From Arthrobotrys musiformis (taxonomy: Eukaryota > Ascomycota > Orbiliomycetes > Orbiliales > Orbiliaceae), in NCBI GenBank assembly GCA_036971715.1, contig JAVHJL010000002.1, positions 466,501 through 530,500 on the forward strand: DNA of 64,000 nt, written 5' to 3'. Both the position numbers and the translations under genes were made by a program. Below are positions 13,093-25,833 of this stretch, in pieces (the first letter of the stretch is position 1; each line of letters starts with the position of its first letter). The notes beneath the pieces are model-generated. The model searched no databases. It had not been told where the DNA came from and saw nothing but the letters and a program-made list of their open reading frames with translations.

Positions 13093-15260
13093 TTAGGCCT
13101 CAGGTGGTACATTGGAACTTCCAATTGAATCCTGCCGTGACTGGCGCCTCAAGTTCTGCTGAGGAAGCCGATGTGTATGTCCCGCGTTGACACAATAATC
13201 GTTATTCGTCATATCCATATTCCAGTCCTTATTGCGCCAAAAGCCAATATTTGGTCCACCCGCCCCCGCACTCTCCGCTACCTCCGTATTGACTTCTTGC
13301 CCCGCAATACTCTTTTTCCGCTGGAAGAATCCTAGTATTCTTCTCCATCCCGTTCTTTCGCCTGGAGGCATCTGCGGCGCTAGTCCCAACTCGTTCAATC
13401 TTCCTCCGGGTATAAATACGGAGAGTTTTCGAAATCTCCCAGTAGGTGTTCTAGGGGTAATTGGCGAGCCGGACCCAGATGCTGCAAATGTTGAATCACC
13501 ATTTTCTAGTTTCGAAGGGTCGTTCGGGTTCGTTGTGCAAAGTGTACCACTCATTCTGTTCCCTCGAGAGTGATACTGGCCACTTCGTTGAGTTAACCTT
13601 GCCATGAGGCCTGGGAACCATATTCCAACCAAAGGCTTAAGGGCGGGACAGCAAGCGGCCATCACGGAAAAATTCCACTCCACAACCGACGTTACGCTCA
13701 CACTAAATTGGTCCCCTAAATTTAAGCCAATTGCGAGTCGCTGTTAGATAACTTTATCCTGGGATCACATGGAGAGCTGATATTCGGGTCCCACTCACAT
13801 AAAGGGTCTGGGGATTGGTTTAAAATTTTGAATGCCGGAATTCGAGCAATAGAAGCAGCACAAGCCCTGCCGTGGAGCCCGAGATTATCAGTTCGGGTAG
13901 GCCCTAGCTTGTTAAGAAGGGAAAGAAAAAAACACGGATAGATAGTTTAAAACTCACATGAATCCGATACCAAAAACCGCAATGACCATTGCTCTCTCCT
14001 TTGGAGATACCCGGAGGGCTATAAGTTGTCATATACATAGATATTAGCAATGCAGTAACATAGGGCCCTCGGATTGGCCACCTCCTGAGAGAATATCCAG
14101 ACCAAGTCGCACGTACCCATAAGCATTTTGAGCGGCAGTATAAGAACCCAACAGTCGCATATAATCGCGAAAACGGACCAAACCCAACCTAGCGCCCACC
14201 TATTCAAGCAATATTTATCATATAAATTGCCATATATGACGGTTAAATCCCACGCTTTCGAGGGCGGCATGCACTCAAACTCGAAAACGAGCAGGAGTAC
14301 GATGAATATTAGCCATGTTAAACCCATTGACCAATGTACAACTTTTCTGAAAGTTGCATCTGCGCTGAGGCGGAGGTAAAATGTCAACATTGACATTCGT
14401 ATCGCTTGGAGCGCCAGAGAGTACATAGGGTCCGTGATATATTTTAACTATTTGGATGCAGGGAGATGCCCTAATTAGCATATCACATGCACCTATGACG
14501 TTTTCTTTATTGTGAGATTTTCAGAATAGGTATTCTGAGGCCTACCTTTAAGGTTGTTGCAAGGACATCAGGCTTAATACAGGCTACATGTACCCCTCCT
14601 GCACCAACAAATAAATCTAAGAAAGAAGAGGCGGGGCCGTGGGAGATTAGCCGCGGTTGTTTTAGTGTTTTTTCAACGGATTATTTTTGATTTCGTTTGG
14701 GGGGCCCGTACAAGATATGTCAAAACCGATGATAACTAATGCAATGGCCTATCGAAATATTATATCCCGAGAAATACCGGGAAAAAGAGTTAATGAGAAC
14801 CGCACCGTGCCAAAGAAGGGATCGAATTGGCCCCGCCGAATCAACGGGTGCTTTACGAATGCCGTTCTTGATGTTACTGGATTGTACATGCAGATGCGGC
14901 ATATATTAGAATACTTACAGCAGAAATTAAAATCCAAATATCGTCCTGTCCAAAATATTTGACTACAAAAACTCGGGTGTATATTCGTAAGGCCAAGAAT
15001 ATAAACGAAAAGAAGTGGCAGACGCCGTAAAGTATAAAGTATTGTAATTTTTGGTTCTCGTTCTGCGAAATCGTCGTCAGCGTGGTGGGGACCGGTAGGC
15101 GCGGTACCGTGGCATCTAGATATGGTTTCTTTGGGGGAGATAAACGTACGCAATTTTCGAGATGGCCTTGGGGTATTACGATACCGTTAAAATCGCTGGC
15201 CTGATAATCACTAGATGATACGTTCGCTGTCCCCGTGACAGTCGAATTGTTTGCGCTCAT
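13093..15260 (-). CDS. SAT4-type fungal rhodopsin-domain membrane protein (copy 1)
   Basis: Integral plasma-membrane protein of the fungal SAT4 / rhodopsin-domain superfamily, whose biochemical role is mostly unknown. On the minus strand six exons join in frame: 15260-14888, 14616-14546, 14447-14117, 14018-13958, 13866-13799 and 13715-13093, giving 508 aa. Visible family signatures in order: an N-glycosylation-rich outer N-terminus (NNST, NVSS), a first helix then RIYTRVFVVKYFGQDD, GAGGVH, IRMSMLTFYLRLSAD, CMPPSKAWD with YCLNRWALG, LPLKMLMALRVSPKE, and DPLWDQFSVSV with CCPALKPL. A polar tail of about 150 residues follows. The first intron is long (271 nt) with a weak GTACAA donor, whereas a strong GTAAGT lies 31 bases earlier. 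The frame stays open upstream to an ATG at 15614, so the start could be further out. Confidence 0.8.
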
Positions 15261-15718
15261 GTTGATAATTTTATGAAGGACGAATAAAAGTATCGATACT
15301 GAGATCGAAATGCCTGGGCTGGTTTGGGCACCAGCGAAAGGGAAATTTAAAGCGTTGGGCGGTATGTGAATCACGAGGATAACTTGGAAATCGTTGTATC
15401 GATAGAGACAAGAAGCCGACGGATGTCTTAAAAACCTTACACACGTGTCAAAGGTTGAGAAAGACCTATAGTCCGCAATCCAGGTTGTTAGTAGGCCACA
15501 GTCATCGGTGGGAATATAGTGAAGGAATTCGTTTGCAGAAGGGTCCGCGGTGATATTCTTGCAGAGCATTCCCAAATCCGGTTGACATCTACGGAAATTT
15601 GGCGTGGAAGGCATATCATATCCATGTGAACGGAACCTTGTCTACTAAGCGAGGGAGGACACATCATATAGATCTTTAAAATTGAAACTCGATAAAATAT
15701 TGAGCATATATACACCGT
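15261..15718. other. Short spacer upstream of SAT4 copy 1
   Basis: Presumed promoter of the minus-strand SAT4 gene and the 3' flank of the acetyltransferase. A minus-strand frame continuous with SAT4 exon 1 runs to an ATG at 15614; it has several cysteines and one membrane-like stretch, but nothing shows that it is translated. Confidence 0.4.
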
Positions 15719-16285
15719 TCAGCATTCTTTCACGAATCTAACAAGTTTCCTAACACCGCCACCCTTGCTTGCTGGCCATGTTTCCTCAAACTCCCCATCT
15801 TCAATATATTGAAATCCACATTTCTCCAAAACTTTTCTGCTGGCCATGTTTCCAACTTCAGCTCCAGCATCAAATATTGTCCCCGGAAACCTCTTCAACA
15901 CCTCGGTAACGACGGCGGGCATGATTCCTTTGCCTCTAAACTCAGGAGCGAGAAAATATCCAAGTCTAAACCGATTATCCGATTCTTCGAAGTTGGGATG
16001 AGTTCCGCATATACCAACTAAGGTCCCACTGTGCGATTTGGAGCGAATGACCCAAACCTCCTGGGTGCCGGGATAGTTTTGAAAGCGATTATGAGCCTGG
16101 TTGTCATGAAACCACCGAGCATCATCAAGCGTGTAAGGATAAGGGGGCTTGAGTAAAATGAAGGCGAGATCAGAGTTATAAAGCTCGACCATACGCGGGA
16201 AGTCTAGAGGCGAAAGTGACGATAGAAAATAGTCATCAAATGGAGAAGGAAGAGATGTCTCTGGTATAGGCTCAAGGTCGCCCAT
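15719..16285 (-). CDS. GNAT-family N-acetyltransferase
   Basis: Acetyl-CoA-dependent N-acetyltransferase of the GNAT fold (RimJ/RimL-like, Acetyltransf_3 type), probably cytosolic with an unknown acceptor. Single exon, 188 aa. The acetyl-CoA pyrophosphate loop is seen as LAPEFRGKGIMPAVV (R-G-K-G), preceded by a strand carrying LVGICGTHP and RLGYFLA. The C-terminal part NMASRKVLEKCGFQ is the usual Asn-x-x-S-x-x-hx-x-x-x-G-F pattern of this family. I chose the ATG at 16285 (MGDLEPIPE); the frame is open further upstream to about 16519 but only through AT-rich sequence without a good start. It is transcribed in the same direction as the SAT4 gene 458 bases downstream. Confidence 0.85.
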   Translation of the reverse strand: MGDLEPIPETSLPSPFDDYFLSSLSPLDFPRMVELYNSDLAFILLKPPYPYTLDDARWFHDNQAHNRFQNYPGTQEVWVIRSKSHSGTLVGICGTHPNFEESDNRFRLGYFLAPEFRGKGIMPAVVTEVLKRFPGTIFDAGAEVGNMASRKVLEKCGFQYIEDGEFEETWPASKGGGVRKLVRFVKEC

Positions 16286-18795
16286 TGCTAGTTGATGACA
16301 GAATCCGTCGGCTCTGTGTTGCAATTGTGGTATACGATATTCCAATAGAATGTTGAAACAATCTTGTGGCCAAAGGTTCGATTCGAACAAAAAGTGGAAC
16401 GTCGGATGATGATTTATTGGTTGACATGTTTCTGCTCCCAATTGATCAGTTGATTTATAGACCCAATTTTCTTGGCTATAAAATACAAAATCAGTTTTGA
16501 AGTATGAGTCAAGATGCAAGATACTTTGGATTGTTCCTAATATTAATACATCGGCCGCAGCGCTAAAACCTCGCTTGTTATATAATCAACCGAAGTTGCA
16601 GTGTATCAGGAAGCTCAGATCGATCCAGGGCAGGTACCTGGAATACCACGTGATTGCTATCGTAACATTAGTCCTTTTTCTTCTTCTCATCAATCGCCGG
16701 CAAACATGCAAGCGACCGATTGATATTGGGGCGTCGGCGCGCTGAGATATCTAGATCAGTTCCTCCCCGCGCCGTCACTTCAGCCTTACTAGCATCTGGA
16801 AAATGGGCCTCGAATTGGCAATCGATAAAAACAGGTTATATTTCCCTCAGCAGAGCTCTTTTCACCTCTTTTGTAGTCAATAAGATCATGAGGTCATTGA
16901 GGTTCTGAAAGTATCTAGACGGGACCTCGACCGTACCACGAGTTCAAGCGGAGGAGGCTAGGGGTTATATGCAGCTTCGACCCCTGCGAAGAATTTTTGC
17001 GAAAAATTATCGCCAATGCTTTTCTCATGCATATGTAACACGTTGGAGGGAGCAGCCGAGATCATGCGGATGAGGCCCAGTGGCGATCTGATTGCACTTG
17101 TTGCCGGAGTCCGAGGACTCCAGGCCGAATATCGCTAACGGTTCCCTTCCTGGCCTGGGTTTCAGGACTGGGCTGTTGTGTATGCCAGGGCAACAGGTTC
17201 AACCACCCGTAGTTTCCCGATGCATTCTCTTGATTCGTACAGCAGAGCAGGCATTTGCTCACAAAAGAGCCAAAAATTGCTCTACGAATCAACGAGAGAC
17301 CGGAGTGTCGAGAAGATTGTGATAGAACGACTGTGCGAAATAAGCAGCGAAGGAATTCTGCTAATAGGATAAATCATTGGAAAAATTGAACGGAAGCAAA
17401 AAAAACAAAACTCTCCGAGAACTTGGTCGGTCGTCTATCAGGCTCCAATCGCGGCAGTTACGGGGCCAGATCACCGCGAACGCAAAAATCAATGCATCAA
17501 GGATACTCATTATGATTCAAATCCTGTGGTTGACTTCAGGATAAGGTTGTATGGTGTTAGCGGACTTAGTAATCTGGCGTCTCTATTTGGTGATTTCCGA
17601 ATTAGAGTTCGGCAGATGGCCTTAAGTCCTGCCGTCATCACGGAGGTATCGTGCTCGGAGACCAAAATGACCTCCGCGCCGCCGGAGCACGGTGCTTGGC
17701 GTAGAGATTGTTTTCCTACTCAGGAGTAGTGTGCTGACATCGTTGACAAGGTCTCGTAGGGGAGATTGGGCCCACGTTGTGGGTTCGGTCATGCCTATCG
17801 ACCGAGTGATATGGACCTAATCTCCATATTTTGATGAACTGACGACGCCATCATTCGATCTATTCCGGCATGCATGTGGATCCATCACTTGAAGGATCGA
17901 ACCACGAAGCAACGTCAGCATATTGCAAAGAATAGAATAGTTCCCAGCAATGTCGTTAGGCCACGCCGTGTATCCCGTACGCGTACCATACGTATACAAA
18001 ATTCGAAAATTCTTCCTTGTTTTATGTTCCAAGCGTCTGGGAAACTTTCCCGAAGAAAGGTGAATTGCAACGTTATGCAAACGAGGCTGTTACTAAGCCT
18101 GTGATACATCGGGTCAAAGAAGCATTTTTCCTGGTCGGCCAAGAAGCCCTTGTCACCCTGACTCATCAAATCCCAAGCCCGAGGAAACCCCCTTAAAGTG
18201 ATAGCGAAGATGGGAATTGTTCCAAGGGCAAGCTAGTCGGATCGGAAAATGTCGTCCAGTCCGAGATTTTTTCCCCCTTTGGGCAGTCTCGGCGGAACCA
18301 AGCTGAGAACCACCACCTCTCGGAGCAAAATGACCTCCAGACCTGACGAACGAATGGATATGATTGGCCAGTTAACAACAGATAATTTGGCTTTTCATGT
18401 TGGTTTGACCGATGGGAAGAAGGCAAAGCACGACGGAAGAAGCAATGTGCGGCGCCATTTCCGTAAGTATCAAATGAATTTTTGGAACTGGGGGCAGACT
18501 GCACGGAGCCTGTTGGGGCCACCCAGTTAGAAGGTTGCAAGAAAATAATATATAACCTGATGCCGACTCGATATTTTTTTTTTATCGTTCAACAGCTGAG
18601 GTTTCTCATCTGCAGTTTTCTGTATAGAATCGCATCATCATTGCAGCGCGACGTGCTGAAGAGTTATAGAATATAGCTCTTAAAGGCTCCCGGACTCGCT
18701 CCTAATTATATTTCCTCCCGAATCGACAGTATCAGTATTCCCAACTATCCAGTATATTTTGGAGCCTCTCAACACCAACCTTACCTTCCTGAAAA
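16286..18795. other. Intergenic region between acetyltransferase and MFS transporter
   Basis: 2.5 kb holding only short overlapping frames on both strands, none with a recognisable motif. It serves as promoter space for the two divergent flanking genes. I see no RNA gene or repeat that I can support. Confidence 0.4.
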
Positions 18796-20722
18796 ATGGG
18801 TGCCCAGGAACTAGCTGTTCCTACACAAGACGATATGAATCCCGGAACAGAAACATCAACTTTGGCGGCTCCGTCTGCCAATGCATCTATTGTCGATGCC
18901 GATGAGAAGATTGACCGGGGCTCAACAACAAGCCATTCGAACAAGTTGAAGGCTGTTGACGAAGCCCCCATCGACGACGACAGAAACGAACTGGAAAAGA
19001 CACAAACAATGGAATCCCTGCACGAGTACCCGACAGCATGGAAGCTCGCGGTTATCTCGATTGCTCTTTGTCTCTCCGTCTTTTGTATGGCCTTAGGTAA
19101 GTTGAACAAAAAAATAACCACATCCGCAACACCCTTTCTACCACACGTGGCTCGTTGGATCGTGGTATATAAAACTAACGGCCCTTGTCTTCATCACAGA
19201 TAACACCATTATCGCCACTGCTATTCCAAAGATCACTGACCACTTCAAGTCCCTGGACGATGTCGGTTGGTACGGCAGTGCTTACATGTTGACAACATGT
19301 GCCTTCCAATTGTTGTTCGGAAAGTTCTATACATTCTACTCGGTCAAATGGGTCTATCTTATCGCGCTTTTGATTTTCGAAGTTGGTTCCATCGTCTGTG
19401 CTGCCGCTCCAACATCTGAGGCTCTTATCATTGGACGAGCTATTGCTGGTGTCGGTTCTGCTGGTATCTTCGCTGGTGCTTTGCTTATCGTCGCTCAGAC
19501 TGTTCCCCTTGAGAAGAGGCCAACTTATACTGGTATGATCGGTTCTATGTACGGTCTTGCATCTGTTGCTGGTCCGCTTCTCGGTGGTGTTTTCACTGAC
19601 AGCGAGAAACTCGTAAGTTGCGCGCACTCGATATTGGACGTGGAAACTTGGCTAACGTGCGAAAAATAGACATGGAGATGGTGCTTCTGGATCAACTTGC
19701 CATTCGGCGCAGTCACCGCTTTGTTCATCGTTTTCTTCTACACCGATATCCGCAAAGTCAAGGAATCCAATCTTACCTGGAAGGGCCGTCTCGAACAGTT
19801 CGATATCCACGGAACAATTGTCTTTATGCCAGCTATTATCTGTCTATTGCTCGCTCTCCAGTGGGGTGGATCGAAGTATCCATGGGGTAACGGCCGCATC
19901 ATTGCTCTCCTCGTCCTTGCAGGTGTTCTTCTTTCTATCTTCATCGGCATTCAAATCTGGAAGCAGGATAAGGCTACCGTTCCTCCAAGAATTCTCAAGC
20001 AACGCTCTGTCGCCGGTTCCGCTTGGTTCGCTGCTATGCTTGGCTCTGCCTTCTTCGTCATGGTCTACTTTGTACCAATCTGGTTCCAGGCCATTAAATC
20101 CGTTTCTGCCACCAAATCTGGTATCATGAACTTGCCCATGATTCTTACTCTTGTCATCATGTCCATCGTCGCTGGTGGATCCGTCACCGCCACTGGTTAT
20201 TACAACCCATTCGTCATCTGCTCCAGTATTCTTGGAACAGTCGGTGCAGGTCTCATGTCTACTTGGGAAGTTGACACCGCCCATCCAAAGTGGATTGGTT
20301 ATCAAGCTATTTTCGGTCTCGGCATTGGTATGGGTATGCAACAGCCACTCATCGCGGTTCAGGCCGTCTTGAAACATCGCGATATCGCCACCGGTACCGC
20401 CATCATCATTTTCTCCCAAACTCTTGGTGGTGCTCTTTCCATCTCGATCGCTCAGAACGTTTTCAACAACCAGCTCATCAAGAACTTGATTAGCGAGGTT
20501 CCGGGTCTCGACCCCTCGATTGTCTTGACCACTGGCGCCACTAGCTTGAAGGCAGAACTTCCCTCGGAGTTCCTTGGCGGCGTTTTGCGCGCATACAATC
20601 TCAGCTTGACCCAGACGTTCTACATTGCAGTCGCCTTTATGGGATTGAGTATCTTCGGCGCTCTCGCTCTTGAGTGGAAGAGCATCAAGGGCAAGAAGAT
20701 TGAGATGGGTGGCGCCGCATAA
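18796..20722 (+). CDS. MFS drug/toxin efflux transporter, DHA2 (14-TM) type
   Basis: Proton-driven major-facilitator exporter of the DHA2 family, in the group that includes fungal toxin and azole efflux pumps; localisation is the plasma membrane by family. Exons 18796-19096, 19200-19612 and 19670-20722 give 588 aa; intron donors are GTAAGT twice. A hydrophilic N-terminal tail (about residues 1-75) precedes the membrane domain. Hallmarks are the DNTIIATAIPKIT segment at the first helix end, WYGSAYMLTTCAFQLLFGK, the helix-5 type motif GRAIAGVGSAGIF, and RWCFWINLPFGA before helix 6. The rest gives fourteen hydrophobic segments in all. No biosynthetic genes lie beside it, so a general efflux role is as likely as a cluster-specific one. 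A 299-codon antisense frame across exon 3 is a codon-bias shadow. Confidence 0.93.
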
Positions 20723-23700
20723 ACGGGACTCCGAGCCCGCCATTCAAAACATTGACACATATTCTTCCCTTTCGTTTTTTCACTTTTCACTAGATGAACC
20801 ATCTCCGCATACCCGTCCTTTATCTTTTTTCTGTACTAAAATTCCCCGATAGACGATTCCGTCACGCACGTGATAGAACTTATTAATATAATTCGGCCTT
20901 GCATCAAAATTAGCTGGAGTTTGGCGTTTTTTGCTTCCGTTTTCCTTCATGTTAACGACTACAAACCCAATAGGTCATGTTACATATGTTGAAAGCATTA
21001 GTATAGCAACAATAATTATAGTCTTTGCAGTCAAACGCACTAAATCAATACTCGTGGTACTTCAAGATAAAACAGGAATTTCAAGTGAACACTATTTCAT
21101 GGAAGATTATTAAACCGTCTGATGTCACATAGTGAGCGCCAGGGCCTAGTCCCTCAGGGTGGGGTTACGAGCTCCTGTCGGTGCAATTGTGGGGCAATGA
21201 CAGCTGTTCAGTAGTAGCCTAAACATCCTAGCACGCTGAGAATTTAGTGATTGTCGTTGACATATACGGATCTAACTAGCTTTGCTTACCCAAATATACC
21301 GATGTCTTATAGTTCAGGTTAGCTAAAACTCTCGGTGCGGTACTACTAGTCAAACGGTCACCTCCTTGATAGGAAAACCGCCTTATATAGTACCACATCG
21401 CGATAGTTATTAAGAATATTCCCGCCCAAATTACCCTGGACTAGTTCCACGTGGTGCGCGCGGGGGGACATATTTACAGTGCTATCTACCGAGTACGACT
21501 CCTCTTAGGTGAATTCATGAAAGGTAAAATCCGACAAGGCTAATATATTAGCGCTATAGCATGAGCCGGCGCTCGAAACAATCGATTCTGTCAGCGCTAG
21601 CCACGGGATCTGTTCCACCTCTACTGTACCGTAAAGGACAATTGGATATATATCCATCCATCCACTTATTTCAAATCTTCCAGGGGGTCGTTATGAATTG
21701 TTTAAAATTTATCGGCTATAGATATCAAAGCTCCAACAAATAAAACAAAACGCAGCAGTAAGCATGCTAGCAACTGCATGCTCATTTGTATTATAATAAG
21801 AGTTTACGAGGGGTTTCAAGTGAGAAACTCCCAAGATATACCAACCGATCAACCGAGGCCGTGGGCGATATAGCTAAGCCCGTGATTTTGATCAACTACA
21901 GAGGGGTCAAGTACTAGGTCCGCCTAAAACTTTGATTTCGTGCCATGATTAAAAGCAACTCGCTCAATTACAATGGTTAGGAGGTACACATATGCGGTGG
22001 TGTGTGTTACTTTATCTTATAATCAGAAACCTCAAGCCAGGAGGGGGTTTTGATATCCTCCGCGTATGTACATGTAATTTATGCCCGTGTATCTTCGCGA
22101 GTAGATATTTTCTGAGAACCTTGGTAAGTGTTCATTGTCGAGTAGTTCAATCTGCCCTTTCTAAATTCAATGCGCCCTTCCTGAGTGAAACCAGTCCCGT
22201 GAATAGAAATTGTATATGCGCCATGTTCGTTTTGGTGCGCTCAGCACCCGTCTTCCCTTCTTACTAGACTAGCGCATGCGTGGAATCTACATTCCCCAAT
22301 CGTTTACCAATCTTCATTCCTCGACAGTGATATCATATGATCCGCTTATATAGCTGGTGGGCTACTTGTCTTCTAGTAATACGACTTGATATCTAAGGTT
22401 TAGCCTGATAGCAAGTAGATTCTAGAAATTTTATCAATTCGAACAGCCTATAGGCAAACTTTTGCGCTGTCTGGGTACGAGACTAAGCAGACTCTATAGG
22501 CTTAGAGCTGGTAGTTGTGCCTAGTCATTGGCTAGTTCTCTTGAAATCGGTTGATTTCTAAGCCCAGGTTAAGCCCTTTGAATCGGTACACATTTGAGGA
22601 CATCTCTTTCTTCGATCCTAGAAGCAAGAAGACAACTTAATTGGGCTGCGGAAAAAAAAAGGTGGGGGCCCAAAGTTATTTTTCGGGCCGAAAGAGCCCG
22701 TCTTCTCAGCAGGAGCTCGGTCCAGATCCAGACACTCTGGAGACAAATGATGAACTCGAACTGCGAGATCGAACACGACATAGATAAGGCAGAGGGCTTA
22801 TACTAGATCACAGCAGAACCTACATCGTTGACGCGTGTATGTACAGCAAAGCATAAGCTAAGCGTTAGCGAGGGAATGGGACGAAATAGTCGATGTAGTC
22901 GTCGGGCTAGCTAACCAAGGAAAGGCTCGCTCATGCCATGATCGAGATCGAGATCGATCGATTTGGATCGAACCGATCAGCGATTACAAGTTCGCATTGT
23001 GGATTCATATAGACCCCCACAATTTGTTCAATTTCAGCCAATTAGGTCACCGGACATATAGAGTTTCCATACAATTGCAACTGTTCAGGTCCGGGATAGC
23101 TAGGAGAATAAATCTTTCTTATGTCTGGATAGTGAGCTGTACAAATGTTTTCGGGCGCGGAGTCGGCCCGAGTCGACAACCCCTTGCTTCGTTTCGTAAA
23201 TGCATGCATAAGCACATGCATAATATATGCGCCTGACTTAATCTAGCCTTGAATCCAGGACTTAATCTTGAAATCTTATTCTTTAAATCTAGTATTCCGG
23301 CTGGGTGGAGGTTTTCCAAAGATTTAGGGCATTTACGCTCCCTCGTGTCCCCCCTGGCATAAATTCAAAGTTGTAGGTCAGGCCGAGCCCGTGCCTACAA
23401 TTGTCGGTATGAAGGCCTCGCAGCTTTGGATTTCAGAAGCCTCACGTTTCGCACTACTTGTGCATGTGTTGGCGCACCTGCTTCAGCTGGTGTGACTTTT
23501 GGCAGCGGCCTGGGCATGTGACTTCGACGCGTCACATCAATTGGAAGCCCTCGTTTTTGCCGGCAACGCTTGAAGCTCCTTCTCGAGTCATCAAAAGCCC
23601 TATCCCGTTGCAATCCAGATGCTACTGAAAAAAAAAGAATCGGAGACCACGCAAGTTAGGCTAGCGCTGCTGACCAGTGCTGAGGTGCTTGGTCTCTACA

Positions 23701-25833
23701 AGTTAGCCTCGAATCTAGCCGCTCCGTAGGTTATAAGCCTAGCCTCGAATCAGTTAAGCCCCCATAAAGTTCATGAAGCCGTGCCTGGACGTGCGATCGC
23801 GGACCGGCACGCGGACCGCCCCTGCCTTCCGGAATTCCTCGATTTGGCTACCGCCGGTTTGTGTATGAGGAGGAGGTAACTCCTTCCTGCAGTTGACGAG
23901 AAAGGTTAATTATTATGTGGGTTTAGAAGGCACCGACATGTAGCTTCTAGGTACTACTAAGCCATATTCGACAGCGATCGATCGAGCACTAGATCAGTTT
24001 CGTGATCGACGTAATCATCTAATATACATATATCTAGTAAGTCCCCACTTTGATGCGTCGAAGTCGAATTCGAAGTTGGATGCAGGGTGACATAGTAGAC
24101 CTAAAGGAGCTAAGTCACTGCCGCTGCTGGCCTATCAAGACCACCCATAAAACCCTCCTCGATTCACTCTAGATTCCCTCGTGCTATGTATAATGCGAGC
24201 AATGAAGGAGGCAAGAAGGTAATAAGGTTTTTAATTGCGCTTAGGATTCGAAGGTGGGGTGCATGTTTTCTTGTAGGCAGGCGTGTGCTTAGATATGGTC
24301 TCGTAGCTTAGATCCGACTCTCAGCCTTTTCGAATATTCTCCAACCTGCACAGCTGTTGGCTTTTTTGCCTCTATAGATTGAGCATGGAGTGAAGATGTC
24401 AATTGATCAAACTTAGCGTTTATTCACTCGAAATCTGGATCTTGACACCGGATATAGACTGGTCTCACTGGCCAGGGATTTATAAATCCCCTTAACATTC
24501 CGATAGATTATGGTGCTAGCGTTGGTGTTCTCGTAGCTGTAGCCGACCTGTAGATTAAAAAGCCCGATTGGTCAATCAAGACAATACTTGATCCACAAAT
24601 GGCCTTTGAAACGGCAGAATAAACCCGTAGTGGATCTGAAATAGTACATTTTCTTCTACGATGAGTTAAATTTATAAAGAGTGTGGCGTTTTGAACCTTG
24701 ATTTCGACCTAGACTACTCCTTTGGCTCCTTTCACCCGTACCTACCTCCCTGAACCCCTTCAGTACGTGCTTTTATTAAAGCTCAATACAGCGCTCCGTA
24801 TCTAGACGCAAGATCGGGTTGTCCGTGCCAATCGATCGATCAAGTAGGCTCGGCTTTAGATTTCCATAGATATTTAAACTTTTAATACGTAAACCTGCAT
24901 CTGCTCTGCGGCTGCGGTCGATTTGGTTAGATCTTTAGATATAGATACTAGATCCCACTAGTCGTCTTGTGGAACTTGCAGCCACCTGCAGCCAACCGAT
25001 TTCCCACTGCCTTCCCCCATTGGTCAAGAGCAACATCGAGATACTAGGGTCCAGGCGCTCCCTTCAGGGCGTCTTCGAAAAAAGGCTATTATTTGAAGCT
25101 GTGACCGAAATCCCCTCTGAAGTCCGAAAGTGACGAAATAGTCCCTGTACAGCTATTTTGGCTCCGAGTTCCTCCAAAATAGCCTTTTGGGCCAGGTAGA
25201 TATCTGAGGAATGCGATTTTCACGCAAAGTCTATATTGCATCGACAATATTCCCTAATGAAATCGAGTCCAGGCACCAGTTGAGATGCTACGGAGACAAA
25301 GTCTCCACACAGTTAGATGCCTCACGATCTTCATTAACTGTCGTCTGCCATGTTTTATACTCCGTCTTGTAGACTGGGCCCAGATTTATTCCGAATTGGT
25401 CGAACTTGCTTGTTGCCGCGCCGTAGCGGAATTCTATCCTGAGATCTTGAGAGGAGTGCGCCTGAGCCGCTAGCCAGGACAGACGGTTTCAATTTGATCG
25501 CGATCGGTCGATTGTAATTGAGCGCGCAAGCCTCCAAGTAAGGGTTGAGGAGTTACTAGGTCTATAGGGATCGCAAATACGGCAAATTTCAAACAACTGG
25601 GAGGCGGTTCACGATTACTGAATTAGCGTCGCAGTAGGATTGACCGACCAGCGCAGATTTGAGGACAAGCACAGGTCTCGAACTGAATATAAAAGGGAGA
25701 GCGCCTGGCCTCGATGATTACTCTTTTTTCTTCATCCAGCACAGCAGAATAGTCTTCAACCCTCCTCCTCACTACTACAAGTCTCTTGTTAACTATATCA
25801 AACTCCAAAGTTTCTCAGAATCGAACCTTCAAA
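20723..25833. other. 5.1-kb gene-free region, probably decayed repeat DNA
   Basis: No gene can be supported. The sequence is rich in TA, CTAG and ATCGATCG runs (for example 22935-22980 and 24830-24843), carries short direct repeats (TAGCCTCGAATC at 23704-23715 and 23740-23751), and has only broken short frames, among them a basic one on the minus strand at 23395-23613. 25358-25391 resembles 8055-8088. This fits old transposon sequence damaged by repeat-induced point mutation, but I could not identify the element. The last 150 bases are the promoter of the HsbA-like gene. Confidence 0.45.
25688..25695 (+). promoter_or_regulatory. TATA box of the HsbA-like gene
   Basis: A canonical TATAAAAG lies 146 bases upstream of the ATG at 25834, followed by a CT-rich tract. 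This suits a strongly and conditionally expressed gene for a secreted protein. Confidence 0.55.

Noticed and set aside
14720..14902. Extra exon inside the first intron of SAT4 copy 1
   Set aside because: All acceptors tried after the GTAAGT donor gave a stop or an inserted polar stretch within a membrane helix; the GTACAA donor gave a continuous family-like sequence.
19844..20743. 299-codon minus-strand open frame opposite the DHA2 transporter
   Set aside because: Shadow of a conserved membrane protein; its translation is an Asp/Asn/Gly-rich mirror without domains.
23395..23613. Basic minus-strand frame in the gene desert, considered as a transposase remnant
   Set aside because: Too short and without a catalytic motif to assign to any transposon class.
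25082..25192. Possible inverted repeat AAAAGGCTATT / AATAGCCTTTT
   Set aside because: The arms are short with mismatches next to them and no target duplication is visible, so it cannot be called a mobile-element end.
22680..25700. Possible tRNA genes suggested by TTCGAATC-like words
   Set aside because: No matching acceptor stems or A-box sequences at the right distance on either strand.
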